A stretch of 64,000 bases of DNA from Macrobrachium rosenbergii (Eukaryota; Arthropoda; Malacostraca; Decapoda; Palaemonidae): contig NC_089767.1 of NCBI RefSeq assembly GCF_040412425.1, forward strand, positions 43,477,009 to 43,541,008. The letters run 5' to 3'. This document shows, one piece after another, positions 31,041-43,565 of the stretch. Numbering within the stretch: the first letter of the stretch is position 1; each line of letters opens with the position of its first letter. The notes under the pieces were generated by a model. The model worked only from the letters and a program-made list of their open reading frames with translations, did not search any database and was not told the DNA's origin. The position numbers and the translations under genes were made by a program.

Positions 31041-31989
31041 GTAAGTGCAGCGTGTTGTGTGTCACAGAATGGTGTAAAGTATGTGTCATTTGACCAAGTA
31101 TATAAGCATTGGGAGAGCCTTTCTCTTTTCTTTTGAATCAGATTTTCATTGTACTATAAAAGTACTTTTAGATGTACTGTAGTTATGTTTCATATTGACT
31201 GTGCATTCCTGGAAGCAATAATTGCACAGTGTAATTTTTCAGTTGGCTTCTGTGGTAAGGAATTATCTACTGTAGATTTGTATTTTATGGATAACAGTTG
31301 CAATGACCTACAGAAACATTAAAAAAAATATATCAAACTGCTCTCAATTACCGAAACAGCTATGAAGGATAACAGCAGCTATAGCATAGTAACACAGTTG
31401 TCAAACCAAGGACTTGGGAGCCAGTTAATTAACCCTTATTCAGATCAGATTTTGACGAACAAAATGATGGACAGGTATTTAAGACAAATGAAAGTTGTGC
31501 ATGATGGCTAACTTTACTAACATTTTAGAAAAGTACTTCTTTAATCATTATGTTTGCTAGGTACAAAGAGAAATAACTGGTAAGTAATTTACCAGTATGA
31601 AATCTTCCCCTATTCATATACTTGCAGATCTGAGATTGGCATTTACTAGTCGACTAGTTTTGCATATAAAGAGGTCAGTGAACAATTTAGGCATCCTAAA
31701 ACTTTTTGGAGTCCCAAACAATCCTTAAACAATACAAGAAACTAATGACTCTTTGCCTATAAGTAGAACCTGTGCTTGGGTTTAGCCTTATTGCACATCC
31801 ATCCATCATAACTGGGAAAATGTGTGTGGGGTGTCAAAACTCATAGTCAGAAATGACTACCAAGCTGGACAAACAAAAGACTGTTTCTGTAGTACAGTAT
31901 GCTAACTACAAGTGATGCCTTTAACCAAGTCTAGTCAGCTCTGTAGTACTGTTATCATTAATTTTTGTATGTCAGATTTTCCCTTAACA

Positions 31990-32230
31990 GGGATGGACGT
32001 AAAGTGAGGCTTCTCTGCTGTCGTTCATCTTTTGTGCACCCTTCCTGAATTCCATTCTGGTCTAGACCTTCATCCATACCCTCCCTCTACAATTTTCTAA
32101 GTGTTCCTATGGGCATTGCCTGGGCTCCTTTTATATCTGTCAATTTTATGACCAACTGCCCCCTCACCTCATCTCATTATATAACCAAACTATCTATCTC
32201 AGATCTCTGTCTGCTTTCTTGAATTTTTAA
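31990..32230 (-). mobile_element. Second decayed LINE 3' tail
   Basis: Read on the minus strand, one frame gives DEGLDQNGIQEGCTKDERQQ then RSLTLRPS, which aligns by eye with the DEDLNLMGVQ...REERREFLSHLIP tail at 34.75-34.95 kb. The surrounding plus strand is pyrimidine-rich. Recognised only by comparison with the other copy. Confidence 0.3.
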
Positions 32231-32239
32231 AATACTGTA

Positions 32240-34740
32240 GTATAATTTCGAAATAATCTCTTTTTTATGTGATTCTGCTGTGTAGAATAATACAGTCCTT
32301 ATGCATGCATTATATAGATTTGTGCTCTTTATATTAGTTGGACATTTTTATTTACCTGTAGTTTAGGAAGCTCCTTCCATTTTATCCATTCTGTTAACAT
32401 TACTTATCTTTCTTCCATCTCAGTTTCCTGGTTTTTTTATTTTGTAGAGTACAGTAATGGGATGATTTCTTATGGAAAGGGTTTATGTTAAGTAATGTTT
32501 TTGTATGAAAAAATTATTTTCTTTTCAGAGATGTTTTCAACAAGTCTTAATTTTTTCTTCTTTTATCATTTCAGTATTGGACTTTTGCACTTCATCAGTA
32601 CAGTAGAGTTAAACCCTGCCTTTACCAGGTGCTTCTCTCTCAGCTGTGTATTAATTGCAAAAGACCTCTGTTATTTGTAAACAGGGTCAGATTTTAACAT
32701 AGTTGTTTTGTAGTTTTGTCTGTACTTTGGTACTTATAATATTTTTGGCATAGGGTAGATTGGTACTAATGGGCAGGACAGGTATTCCTATCACAAAATA
32801 ACAATGAAACCCCCAAAACATTGGGGGAAGCACGAATTATGGGATGAAAAAACTGTGATACAATTGTCAGTCTCAGATATTTCCTTGAGGTAACCTGTCC
32901 TCAGTACTGCTGAATTATGGTAAGACGATCCTGAGAAACTATTATAATACATTTGTCATTTTCTTTGAATTTTCTTGTACCTGTTATCATTAATTGTATT
33001 ATTTTTGTGCTGACTGATGGCTCGATGGTGTATCATGGGATCAAAAAGTTTTATTGTAAAGAATTGTCCTTGCAGTAGGATTCAAACACCGTAGTCTGGT
33101 ATTCCTGCTGGTAAGGCAGTTTGATCAAATAAGTACCATTTTAAGTATTAAAACCTCTGGTTCAGCCAAATGCCTTGTTAAAATAACACATCAAAAATAC
33201 CATTAATTATTAAAACATTGTTCTTGCATTTTGATGCCAAGTGCCTTACTAGAGGAACACCTAAAAAATCTCTGATTACTTCTGTTATTTTTTATTCCAT
33301 ACTGGTATCATCTAAAATAGATTACACACTACTGTATACTGTGTTAATTATCATTTAGTGTACTTAAATTGATCTTTATGAGACCACCTGCAATTCTTTG
33401 AACACTTTTATGCAGTACAAATGTTTGTAAACAGCATGCAGGCAAGATATGAATTGGTTTCTGTAACATTAATGTAAGGGAAAACTGATAATGGTATATT
33501 ACTTTAGCGTAAATGTCATATTAGTGTCTAAAAAAACTAAAGAATACTAAGCAAGGTTCATGTATATCCTGTAGGCTTTGCTAACCTAAATGAGCTCCCA
33601 AGATTATGACAGCTTTCATCAGTGTTCATACCTGCTGTCAGACACTCTGAAAAGGGCTTCTAATATAATTTAGTGCATTTTTCAAGAACACAGTAGCATT
33701 TAGGTACTTGATTCGCCAAGAGTTGAATATCCAGAGGTGCTTTTATTGCAGATGATGTTCCCAGGCCAATTTTTCACAAGTTGGGTTAGTTAAAAGTTGG
33801 GGACCTATTCCAGTCTTGGTTTTATGTCATTGGACTCTCATTTCCTCATGCATATATTGTACATATATGTTTGAAATTACATAATGCTAATATGTTTGAA
33901 ATTATATAATAATAATGTACTTACTCATTACATCTTATAGTTTAAAATTAACATATACTTTCATATGACAGCAGTGTGTTTGAATTTACATAACACTGAT
34001 GTACCTACCCATCACAGCTTGCATTTTAAAGATCAGCAAGTACTTTCATGTGACCAAAATATTGTTCACAGTTTGAGGTCTCAAAATATTAATTACTGAG
34101 GTTTGGGTTTCTTAGAACATTTGAAACTGATTGTTGATTGTATAACCTATTTCTTGTAAAGCACATGAATTTGATATCTCACTGTAGCCCCCAAACAGTG
34201 TTCCTGGGACCTTGTGTATATCATTTGGAACTACCCAGTCTGCTCCAGGACTCCAAGTTCCATCCATATGAATGTAATGAAACCTTATTTCAGTTGACAT
34301 ATGATGTAGAATTTGATAATGTAAGCAAAATGGTTAAAGCTTTATATTCTGCAGTATGGGAAGTTGGCCTTATGGAGTACTTGTGTTGGTAGTTGAGCTT
34401 AAATGATTTTATTTAATGGATTAATATTTGTTAGATATAGTAGCAGAATTATATTTATTTTTATAAAAATTTGTAGCATCGTAGTTTTAAGTTTAGAAAT
34501 GTTTTCTGTATATTATAGATTTAGTAAAATGTATGTTCTTATAGTTTTACTAAAATGACATGGATTCTTAGATTTTACTTAACCTTTACATTTCAAAGGA
34601 TCCATAGGAAAATTGTACTAATTAAATTAACCTAACTCTAAAGAACAAATAAGTGTGCAAATTGCAAAAGACAAGCATTCTTGCAAGGTAGCTGTGAATT
34701 AGGCTGGACACCTAAAACAAGATTATCATGATAAGTGTTT
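32240..34740. other. Spacer without recognised genes
   Basis: AT-rich, with short unrelated ORFs and no clear repeat array. Nothing supported. Confidence 0.5.
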
Positions 34741-34752
34741 TTATGTCACCTT

Positions 34753-34950
34753 TCAAGGAATTAGATGTGAAAGGAATTCTCTCCGTTCCTCTCTGCCTTG
34801 TGGTTCTTCTGCCTGAACTCCCATCAAGTTTAGGTCTTCATCTTTTGCATTCTTCATGATTTTCTGGGCATTCCTACAAGTCTTCATTGTGATAATTCTG
34901 TAACTACTGCCTTTTCTGACCAACTTTTCCTCATCAGACGTCCAAACCAA
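34753..34950 (-). mobile_element. Decayed LINE polyprotein 3' tail
   Basis: The minus-strand translation has KIMKNAKDEDLNLMGVQAEE followed by PQGREERREFLSHLIP. This resembles the extreme C-terminus of arthropod endonuclease-reverse transcriptases (acidic stretch, Gly-Val-Gln, then an R..WR-type ending). It is short and diverged; a second similar fragment lies at about 31.99-32.23 kb. Confidence 0.4.
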
Positions 34951-34959
34951 AATGTTAAT

Positions 34960-37130
34960 TGTTATTATTATTTATTTATAGTAATATGTACTGATTTATT
35001 TTGAGTAAAGGAGTACTTTGTAGCATAGGCCTTATCTTACATGGAAGGCAATACTTTGTAAGAATAGGACAACGCAGTGTTTGGAAGGCCTGTAAAAGGC
35101 ATTTTAAATTTACTACCATATTGCAAGTCAGTGAAACAACAATATTGCACTGGTGTATGAAACAAGCTCTGTAGAAATGCATTTTAATTTAAATACATTC
35201 ATTAATACTTGTGCTGAACTCTGGTAAGCAAAGAGTATTCATAAGGCTTAAGATTTTAGACCATGTATTTGATTATTTGATTACAGGCATAAATCTAGGA
35301 GACTGTATACCATGAAAGAACCTCTGGCTATTTTGCAGTAGTTATATGCCTCAGGGCATGCAACCATTAGCATTTTCAGGCCTTTGAAAACATTCTTACA
35401 TAATTAAATGTACTCTGATTAATTTCAGTGGCTCCACAAGTACTAATATTGGATATACTGTAATGGTGTCAAGATTATTGTTTTAATTAAGTTTCTTTGG
35501 TGGCTTATCAAGTCGTCTTGTAACTCAGTGTATTTCCATACAGCGTCACTTAGGACGAGCCTTCTAGTTCCTCACTGGTGGCCTATTAAAATAGAAGACC
35601 ACCTAAGAATTTATGTGACTCAGTGTTGCATAATTTTGTGCGTCAAGAAACCAGAAGTATAACAAATGTATTAATGACCAGAACATCTTGATAACCACAT
35701 GTGCAAATACTAACCAAGTCTTGTATTGTATGATCTCTGATCAAGACACTGGCAGTATAATTAGCATATTACAGCAAGTGGCAGCTTTTAGCAGCAAACA
35801 TCAGTCATTAGACCAATGAAAGTCCTATGCATATGATAACCAAAAACTAGAATTTACTTTATTCCCACTGTATAATGGTAACAGCAGCACAATACACTTG
35901 AATGTGACCACAGACATACTGTCAGAGTCTGCCTGGTGTTCTCCACTTACCACTAATGGAGACTGTTACATCCTTGTAAAGTCTTTGTTGTACATAGAAA
36001 TAAAAAATATCTCTTGTTAGAGTGCTCTTCTATTTGTAATAAGGAAGTACCTTCTATTGAGAAGATTCATCAGGTCAAGTCTTTTCCTGAAGTAGAGTAG
36101 ACATGTTCCTGCAATAAGTTTTTGACAAACATGAGGTTGAGCTAAATGCTAAAAAATTCTGTGAATACACGAAGTCACTGAATTAGGAGCAGGTTGATGG
36201 TCAAAGCCTTTTCAACCAAGCACCTTCATCAAATATTGTCGTAAACATTTTACACTGTTGTCAGCTTTTTACAAATAAATTGAAGTAGGAGTTGAGAGAT
36301 ATGATCACTTTCTAACATAATTCCATGGTATCCTCCATTGTAAGTGTTTTATTCTTAAAATGAATAAGATTTTCCTTCTTTCGGAGAAACATTGGAGATA
36401 CTTATAAAGTTACTCTTGACAGAGGAGTGTCCATTTCCAGATTACTTGTATAGCTCCTCAGGGAGACAAAATGTGAGTGAAGTTTTGTTATATGGTCATT
36501 GTTTTGAAAGGATATAAAAATCCCTTGGATCTTTCTTTGCGTAGAAAGGATGTACAAGTCGCTTGGATCTTTCTTTATTTGTAAGAGATATAGTTGAGGA
36601 TTCTTCTCCCATTTCGATGTAAAAATTTAATTTCAATTGTATTTATAGGTAGGCCTACACTGAGATTTGTGTGTGTGATTAAGGCATATCACAGGCAATT
36701 ATTCTTACGTAAGTAATTTAAAAGTTTCTAATCCATGTCAATTAAAAAAAATCTTCACTGTTAAATGTCCATTGTATTGAGAGAGAGAGAGAGAGAGAGA
36801 CCAGCATTGTGGAAAGTGTAGATATGCAAAGACTTACGAGAGAGTGGTTGACTGACAGACTGCGGAGGTCCTCGATGAGGTAATCCCTACCCGCCACAAG
36901 GGTGAAACCATTCGCAAGCACCGACTTAAAGCAATGGCATTTCGACAGTTATGTAGTGGTGAATGACCTCCCTTTGGCCCATATATGAATAGGAATGTGT
37001 TTGAGCGGGAATTGATAAACTGCTGATTTGAAAGAGGTGGTTTTAGTAAATTTTGTTTTTCAGATGAAACTGTTTCGAGTTGAACGAAGATACGATTTGT
37101 TATTGACCCGTGAATAATACTTCGCAAATC
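34960..37130. other. Spacer without recognised genes
   Basis: AT-rich; one short (GA)n at 36,779-36,800. No exon recognised. Confidence 0.5.
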
Positions 37131-37148
37131 ACCTAGGCCTATGCACTA

Positions 37149-37283
37149 TGCCTAATTGTAGGCCTTGTGGATATCAGTAACTATCAGGATTTTGTTAATG
37201 AAGATTAGGATCTTATGCGCCTAATTATGGGCCTTGTGGATGTCAATAATTATCAGGATTTTGTTAATGATAATTATGATTTG
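37149..37283 (+). repeat. About 68-bp tandem duplication
   Basis: CCTAATTGTAGGCCTTGTGG through CAGGATTTTGTTAATGA occurs twice (37150 and 37219) with few differences. Confidence 0.8.
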
Positions 37284-37404
37284 TCGTCGTCAGCGGTCAC
37301 TTGAAAGACGTTTAAGCTATCACTCATCGAAGTTGTCACTTCAACGTGATTGTCAAACGCTTCTAATAGATTTTATTGCGTGACATTGTATAAGAGTCAA
37401 GTGT

Positions 37405-37800
37405 ATAGGCCTACATTAACTTAGAGCTTTGTAAAACTTTACATACGACTAACCATTTTACAGAGTTCATTAATACGATCAAGACATTCTGAAAGCACTC
37501 GATATTTTATCCAGTATACAAACGAAGTGATACATTGGTAAAAGCTACACTGGCTACCACTTCCATCATGCATAGGCCTACAGTAACTGACAGCTTTTTA
37601 AAGCATTACATAAGATTAACCATTTCACAGTTTATTAATACGATCAAGACATTCTGAAAGCATTCTATATTTTATCCATTTTACAAAAGAGGTGACGCAT
37701 TGGTACAAGCAACGCTGGCTACCATTTCCAGCCTGCGTAGGCCTACAGTAACTGATAGCTTTTTAAAGCATTAATGCCATCAAGACACATTCTGAATTCA
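37405..37800 (+). repeat. About 165-bp tandem array, 2.4 copies
   Basis: Unit starts at TAGGCCTACAGTAACTGA (37406, 37573, 37738) and runs through GATCAAGACATTCTGAAAGC and TGGCTACCA. The third copy is partial. Confidence 0.85.
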
Positions 37801-38465
37801 GTGTAATCAAGAGACTACAATTAATGCGATCTTTTTGTAAATACAGAGCAGCAAAAGAAAGGAATTATACTAAAAAATCTGTTACTGAAATGTGAAAGTG
37901 TGAATGCGGCAAAGGTTACATAAACCACATTGTTACAGAAATTAAACAATAGGAATTAACTACATCCAGAAAGGTTACATTGTATATGCATAAATGTTAC
38001 AGGAGGTAAAACAATATGAATTTCTGAAATAATAAACTCAAAAGGTTACATTCTTAGTTGATGAAAACAAATTTAATTTGTGTATGGAAAACAGAGGTCA
38101 CACTGGACTGAGTAAAATTAAATATATTTCACACCGGAGAAAAAGTGTGTCGACCCTTTCAGTAATAACCAGAATTCAAGGTGGTACCATTACTCAAAAA
38201 ACCATAAGAGTAACCCATAAATTTTTGGCATAATGGCACACTAATCTCATGAAGTGTGGATTTAATGATTCACATAAATATTTACCGGAGATTCACAATT
38301 CAAATACAGTACAGTACTGTAAATTGTTCTTTAAGCTGGGCAAACAAAAATAAGATCATAAACAGTTTCTAAGAACTAAATTTAATTAAGTTGTAACTAT
38401 CTTTAATGTGTACAGTTCTTGAACATGTAAATCTTTGCAGTTACACAGTATTCACATAGATTTGG

Positions 38466-38905
38466 CATACTCATGCAATGTTACTCAGAGGACCTGTCAG
38501 TGCCTAAAAACATGCAGTTATGCGAAAGGGGAAAAATAAACTGAACATTACTTGGTAAAACTAAGAAACACTTTAGACTTACTATTTAAACATTGCTAGC
38601 CAGATAAAATGGCCTGCATTCAACAATATTACCCAGAGGACACTGCCAGTGCCTATAAAACCAGCAGTTATGTGAATTCCAGGAGAGGGGAAAAATTAAC
38701 AGAACATTACTTGGTAAAACTAAGAAACACGTTAGACTTATTATTTAAACAATTGCTGGCCAGATAAATACAGTTTTTATTCAACACTACTACCCAGGGA
38801 ACACTGTTAGTGTAAAAAAAAAAAACAATTATTATTTGAATTCCAGGAGTTGGAAAAATGAACATTACTTAGTAAAACTAAAAAACAACCTAGATTTATG
38901 TCACC
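38466..38905 (+). repeat. About 150-bp tandem triplication downstream of the REXO1-like ORF
   Basis: Three copies of a block with ACTGCCAGTGCCTA, GAATTCCAGGAG and GAACATTACTTGGTAAAACT then AAGAAACAC. They lie just 3' of the minus-strand ORF, in its likely 3' UTR; TTTATT at 38776-38781 would read as AATAAA on that strand. Confidence 0.8.
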
Positions 38906-38943
38906 TCAAAAACCACCTTCACTAACTGCTTTTGTAAGGCACT

Positions 38944-39696
38944 TCATATCATATACATTGCCAATTTCATGGCTGTATTTGCCTCCTCAGTGACTTTCAG
39001 AGGAGCCCTAATGTCCTCCCCAGAAATATAAGTCTTCCTCAGGTAGTAAAGTGAATTCTTGTACTCTGGGCCCAACTTGTGTGGATACAGAGCCGTTATT
39101 TCAATTATATTTTCATGTAACATGCGAAGGGAAACTAGGTCCCTTTGCAACCAGAAGCCAACGAGAATTGTGTTCGGACCTATCAGAACATTCAGATCAG
39201 AAATAATTTGGTCTAGTGTTATTTGTTCATTTATCAAGTGGCGTTTCTCCAGCCCACTGAACTCGGTCATGTAGTCCAAAATATTCCCCTCCGGTTTGAC
39301 TATCCTTTCGTAGATAGACGTGCAGAATGAGTCTACGAGGGACACGCAAGCCACCTCCATGCCCTTATCCGTGTAGACACGACCGCATTTTAAGGAGTAG
39401 ATCGTCTTCGCTGGATTGGGGTTGTATTTCGTCTGTCTGAAATTTTCCAACGCCCCAGGGGGCAAATGATTATGGACGTGTTGCTTGGCTTGCTTGCAAG
39501 GTTTCCCGGTACTTTTCCTCCCACAGCACCGGTACTTCTTGGTGTACATGGTCTTAAAAGGGTGGTAACGACAGGTCTGCCTCTTGGCTTTGCCCTCATG
39601 GTCTACTTCGAAGACCGCGTCACAGCGCGTGCATTTCCTCGACAGTAGGCTTAGTTCTTCCGTTTCTGGCTCTTGGGACTCCTGATAGGTCTTCAA
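38944..39696 (-). CDS. REXO1/GOR-like DEDDh exonuclease-fold protein with degraded active site
   Basis: A single open frame of 250 residues; the frame is open upstream to 39783 and gives ELKLRPEELETFRFPRAHPD, the usual segment before the REXO1 core. Seen: the REXO1-type zinc module (KCTRCDAVF, CRYHPF, YRCCGRK, CKQAKQHVH; residues about 21-75), then the exonuclease domain (about 98-250) with VDYMTEFSG-like and TILVGFWLQRDLVSLRMLH blocks. Family members have DCEM at the first catalytic motif; here it is KCGR (103-106), losing both Asp and Glu. Asp186 of the third motif is kept, but the last motif (H...ED in REXO1) is LKVTEE, losing His and changing Asp to Glu. Known: active REXO1-type enzymes are 3'-5' RNA exonucleases. 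Inferred: not catalytic as read, so a pseudoenzyme or a decaying retro-like copy. A short 5' extension (39806-39771) would join only if one G were restored. Confidence 0.82.
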   Translation of the reverse strand: MKTYQESQEPETEELSLLSRKCTRCDAVFEVDHEGKAKRQTCRYHPFKTMYTKKYRCCGRKSTGKPCKQAKQHVHNHLPPGALENFRQTKYNPNPAKTIYSLKCGRVYTDKGMEVACVSLVDSFCTSIYERIVKPEGNILDYMTEFSGLEKRHLINEQITLDQIISDLNVLIGPNTILVGFWLQRDLVSLRMLHENIIEITALYPHKLGPEYKNSLYYLRKTYISGEDIRAPLKVTEEANTAMKLAMYMI

Positions 39697-39770
39697 AATG
39701 GCCCTCGTGGGGTCATCAGGGTGGGCTCTTGGAAACCTGAAAGTTTCAAGTTCCTCTGGTCTAAGTTTCA

Positions 39771-39806
39771 GTTCCCACAGGCTTTATTGTACGTTGCCAG
39801 GGTCAT
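39771..39806 (-). CDS. Possible 5' coding extension of the REXO1-like gene, out of frame
   Basis: On the minus strand an acceptor-like GCACGCAG is followed by ATC, then ATG at 39806-39804 opening MTLATYNKACGN and a stop. Homology expectations would continue directly into ELKLRPEEL in the main ORF, which is one base out of register at a GGG run. Either a real frameshift or a homopolymer assembly error. Low confidence because the segment is short. Confidence 0.35.
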
Positions 39807-39911
39807 GATCTGCGTGCACGGAAAGATGTACGTACGTGAGTTAAGAGCATATGCCAGCACATGTGCGTTTAATTTATGTAGCTTTTGCTAAGAGCTGACT
39901 GCATATGACTG

Positions 39912-39912
<1 letters not shown>

Positions 39913-39981
<69 letters not shown>

Positions 39982-40027
39982 TATCACACACACGACTCCA
40001 AAATTTTTCTAAGATATTTTGTAACCA

Positions 40028-40092
<65 letters not shown>

Positions 40093-40160
40093 TATCACAC
40101 ACACGACTCCAAAATTTTTCTAAGATATTTTGTAACCAAGAGAGAGAGAGAGAGAGAGAG
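39913..40160 (+). repeat. Tandem duplication of (GA)n plus unique 53-bp spacer
   Basis: GA tracts at 39914-39980, 40028-40090 and 40139-40160 are separated by two identical spacers starting TCTATCACACACACGACTCC and ending ATATTTTGTAACCAA (39979 and 40090). Identity of the spacers implies a recent duplication of about 111 bases. Confidence 0.95.
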
Positions 40161-40487
40161 TGTGTAATTAGGAAGCCAAGACGAGAGGTAGGAACAGGTC
40201 GACCTGCCCACACTGACCTGGCTTAGCCCTCCAAAGATGCGCAGGCAACGACTGTGCCAAATCTCTGTTAATAACATTCCATTTCATTATTTGTAAATGA
40301 CGTAATCCATTTTCAACAGACATTCGTTATTAATCAATATTTAGACCGTCTTCCTGTAATACAAGGCAATGTATTCCAGGGCGTTATTTTGTGGCGTCAT
40401 CGTTTGGGCAAAACGAATCAATGAGGTTTACGGCAGTACGATTTTTTTTCCTTAATTATAGCATTGTCCCAAAAATGCGACCTGCTG

Positions 40488-40492
<5 letters not shown>

Positions 40493-40551
<59 letters not shown>
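40493..40551 (+). repeat. (GA)n microsatellite
   Basis: Pure GA run of about 59 bases. Confidence 0.95.
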
Positions 40552-40553
<2 letters not shown>

Positions 40554-41876
40554 AACTTCATGGAAACATTTTCTTGTCACTTAGATGCTCATTCGGATAA
40601 AATATTAAAAAAAAATATAGGCCTAAAAATTTCTTCCGGATAACGAACAGACGGAAAAAGTGAAAACGTCACTTTACTGATTTTACTTACAAATAGATTC
40701 AGTCCCAGCCTAAAATAATAATCAAGAATTATAAAATAAAAATGGAGTCATTGGCACTCATAACTGCCTCACAGTAGGCCTACAAACATCACCAAAAGTG
40801 CTAAAAAACATTCCCAAATAACCTTGTACAATAATGATTATACCATGGAAACAAATACCTTAGAGTCGAAGAGATGCAATCTATTCCTAATTATCCTTGA
40901 CCACAAATTGTATATGTCTCCGTGTTCACTGTACATCCATGCTCCCAAGTGATGATTGTATAGGCCTATCTGTCCCTTGTGCATAGGATTTCTGCCTTAG
41001 CCATGTGCTGTAATTGTCGTACAGCATACAGATTAGAACTTTCGTTATTATAAGGCTCACAGAGTTTGTAATGATATCATACAGTACATGTCTTTATACT
41101 TTTCCAAAGGGAGAGAAATAATTTAGCTAACGTTACTTCGCACGGCTCGCATTAATAAAGAATAATTGATCTGAAAGCAGGGTGACGCTTCAACCCAGGC
41201 GCAAGCATCATGACGTGTTCCCTTATACCTATGGTGTACAGCTTTAGGCCTGTATGGATCGTGATTGCACAGCCCCATTTCCGTATCAAGTGGTATTCTT
41301 ACAGAATAGTGAATAAACAAATGAATTAATATAAACGTAAAGAATGCCGATTGGTCAATCAATATTGAGAAATTTGCGTTGAGAACGTGTTCAGATTACC
41401 AAGAGATGGGCTGAAATTTTATAGAATTACTATTTTGCAATCTATGTTACAAGCTATCATTACGATTCAGAATTAGGCCTATTCCCTGCACGGTGCAAAT
41501 GATAAGGTTTAGATACGTATGTCATTGGTAACTTATTCACTGCAACCATTGGCTTACTATGGGAATATTTCGAGTAGAACTCATCCACTGGAGACAGTGT
41601 GGAAAAATAGTAAGATAATATTTTCTAAATATCCTGTTAAGGCTTATGTGTCATTGCTGATAATGGTTGTAGAAGCTTGTAGAAGTCATTTAAGAAAACC
41701 CACAAAAGCACGAAAGTCAAATTTATGTAGCTATGTAGCTTTCATATTAAATAAAGTGCTGAACTAGAAAATTATAATGTATTTCCTTGCTGGGACGTTT
41801 CTGTAATTTGCTCTGAAGCTTGGTGGCCACATTCATAGTTTTCAGAAACCCATTCAAAACAAGACCCATTTGAATT

Positions 41877-41877
41877 A

Positions 41878-41929
<52 letters not shown>

Positions 41930-41991
41930 TATCAAATATGAACTATAGCACAGTCATTTTTCTTGCAGGAGAATTACACTTAATTCGGATT

Positions 41992-42061
<70 letters not shown>
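41877..42061 (+). repeat. (ATT)n and (GA)n microsatellites
   Basis: ATT run at 41877-41930, 64 bases of unique DNA, then a GA run at 41995-42061. Confidence 0.95.
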
Positions 42062-42065
<4 letters not shown>

Positions 42066-42096
42066 ACCCTTCAGCACTCTCTCTGGACTTTGTTTG

Positions 42097-42310
42097 CAAG
42101 AAACAGAGCTACTTCTGCAAATACTTCAAGAATTTTACTGTGCAGCCCCACGTATTGTCCAGTAGGCCACAAGGCAAGAATATTATCCATCCTGACATGT
42201 ATCTTTGTGTTATGAGAAGCAGAACTTAGTGCAGATATTCAAGAGTTTTACTGCGTAGACCTACGTATTGTCCAGTAGGCCTAAAAAAAAAGAACATTAT
42301 CGTTCCTGGT
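42097..42310 (+). repeat. About 113-bp tandem duplication
   Basis: Two copies of a block containing CAGATATTCAAGAGTTTTAC, ACGTATTGTCCAGTAGGCC and AGAACATTATC-like sequence, at about 42117 and 42230. Confidence 0.75.
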
Positions 42311-42643
42311 AAGCAAGTGTTAAAAAGGCTTAGAACACTTGTCAAGTCCAGCCAGGATTTTAAGCAGTGCAGCGGAAGTGGTGGGCCTATACATTATGTT
42401 TACACAAGCACAGAACCCACTCAAGATTCTGCGGTGGCCTGCCAAACGTATGAGGTAAGTTATCAATAATATTTATTGTATTTTGTGGCATATGAACTTG
42501 AAAATCTTTCATAACTTATGAACGTATAACCTTATAGTGACTGTGGTGCTTTGGTATAGAAATATCTTCTTTATTTTCATACATACCTATGCAAAAGATT
42601 TGTGTATACGGAAATGCTAAGTGCATAACAATAGGTGGTATTT

Positions 42644-42824
<181 letters not shown>

Positions 42825-42989
42825 CCAAAATTATAGACTGTGTTCCCCATCACTCAAATAAATTCAGCCTCTTAAACATACATTTTATTTACTTTCCAGG
42901 CTAACACTCGAGCCAGCCACTCTCTCCCAGCATGAACAGAGTAATAATCTATACCATTAATCTTATCAAACCCGAAGTGGTGGTCACAA

Positions 42990-43565
42990 ACATTAACATG
43001 CGGGAACAAGAAAACCCCGTGGATTCTGCAAGTAAAAGAGTATGTGAAAGTATTAAACATAAACTTAAGTAACATTGAATCTCTTAAAGATAAGCAGCTA
43101 AAACAAATAATAAATAACCTGGACAACAAAGCGTGGCAGAGAGAAATTTACGACAAGACAACATTAAGAATCCACAGAAGATGTAAAGAAAACACAAGAG
43201 AAGAAATCTGGTATAATAACACTGAAAAAACAATGCTGACCAGTAGGGCTAGACGAGGCACACTGGAATCAGAAGATAGGAATAGGCTAAAAGGGGAAGA
43301 AGATACAGAATGTCTGTTCTGTGAGGGAAAAAATGAAAACTTAGAAGACCATTTCTTACTCTACTGTCCACCATATATATAATGAGATTAGAAATAGATA
43401 CAGTTTTGTGCAGCAGCCATATCAGGATAACAAAGAGGAATTGATAGCTAATATCCTTCCATTTACAGATCTGCTGAAGGAAGGGGGAAATTGAAAACAG
43501 GAAAGAATTTATAAATAAAAGGATTATGGCTTCACAGGGAAAACTTGAATAAATACAAACAAACA
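42990..43565 (+). mobile_element. Non-LTR retrotransposon (LINE) 3' end, decayed
   Basis: An open frame at 43044-43382 encodes the C-terminal region of a LINE reverse-transcriptase polyprotein: WQREIYDKTTLRIH, a basic linker, LTSRARRGTLESEDRNR, and a zinc-knuckle-like CLFCEGKNENLEDHFLLYC. After a one-base shift in a TATATATA run at about 43373 the frame continues as NEIRNRYSFVQQPYQDNKEE, then LIANILPFTDLLKEGG. The copy ends near a short (AAAC)n-like stretch (43555-43565). No RT catalytic domain or endonuclease is present, so it is a 5'-truncated copy. Confidence 0.7.

Noticed and set aside
42350..42457. Open segment CSGSGGPIHYVYTSTEPTQD with a strong GTAAGT donor at 42458
   Set aside because: No acceptor-linked partner exon or homology, and the frame begins in a tandem duplication; kept only as a weak possibility.
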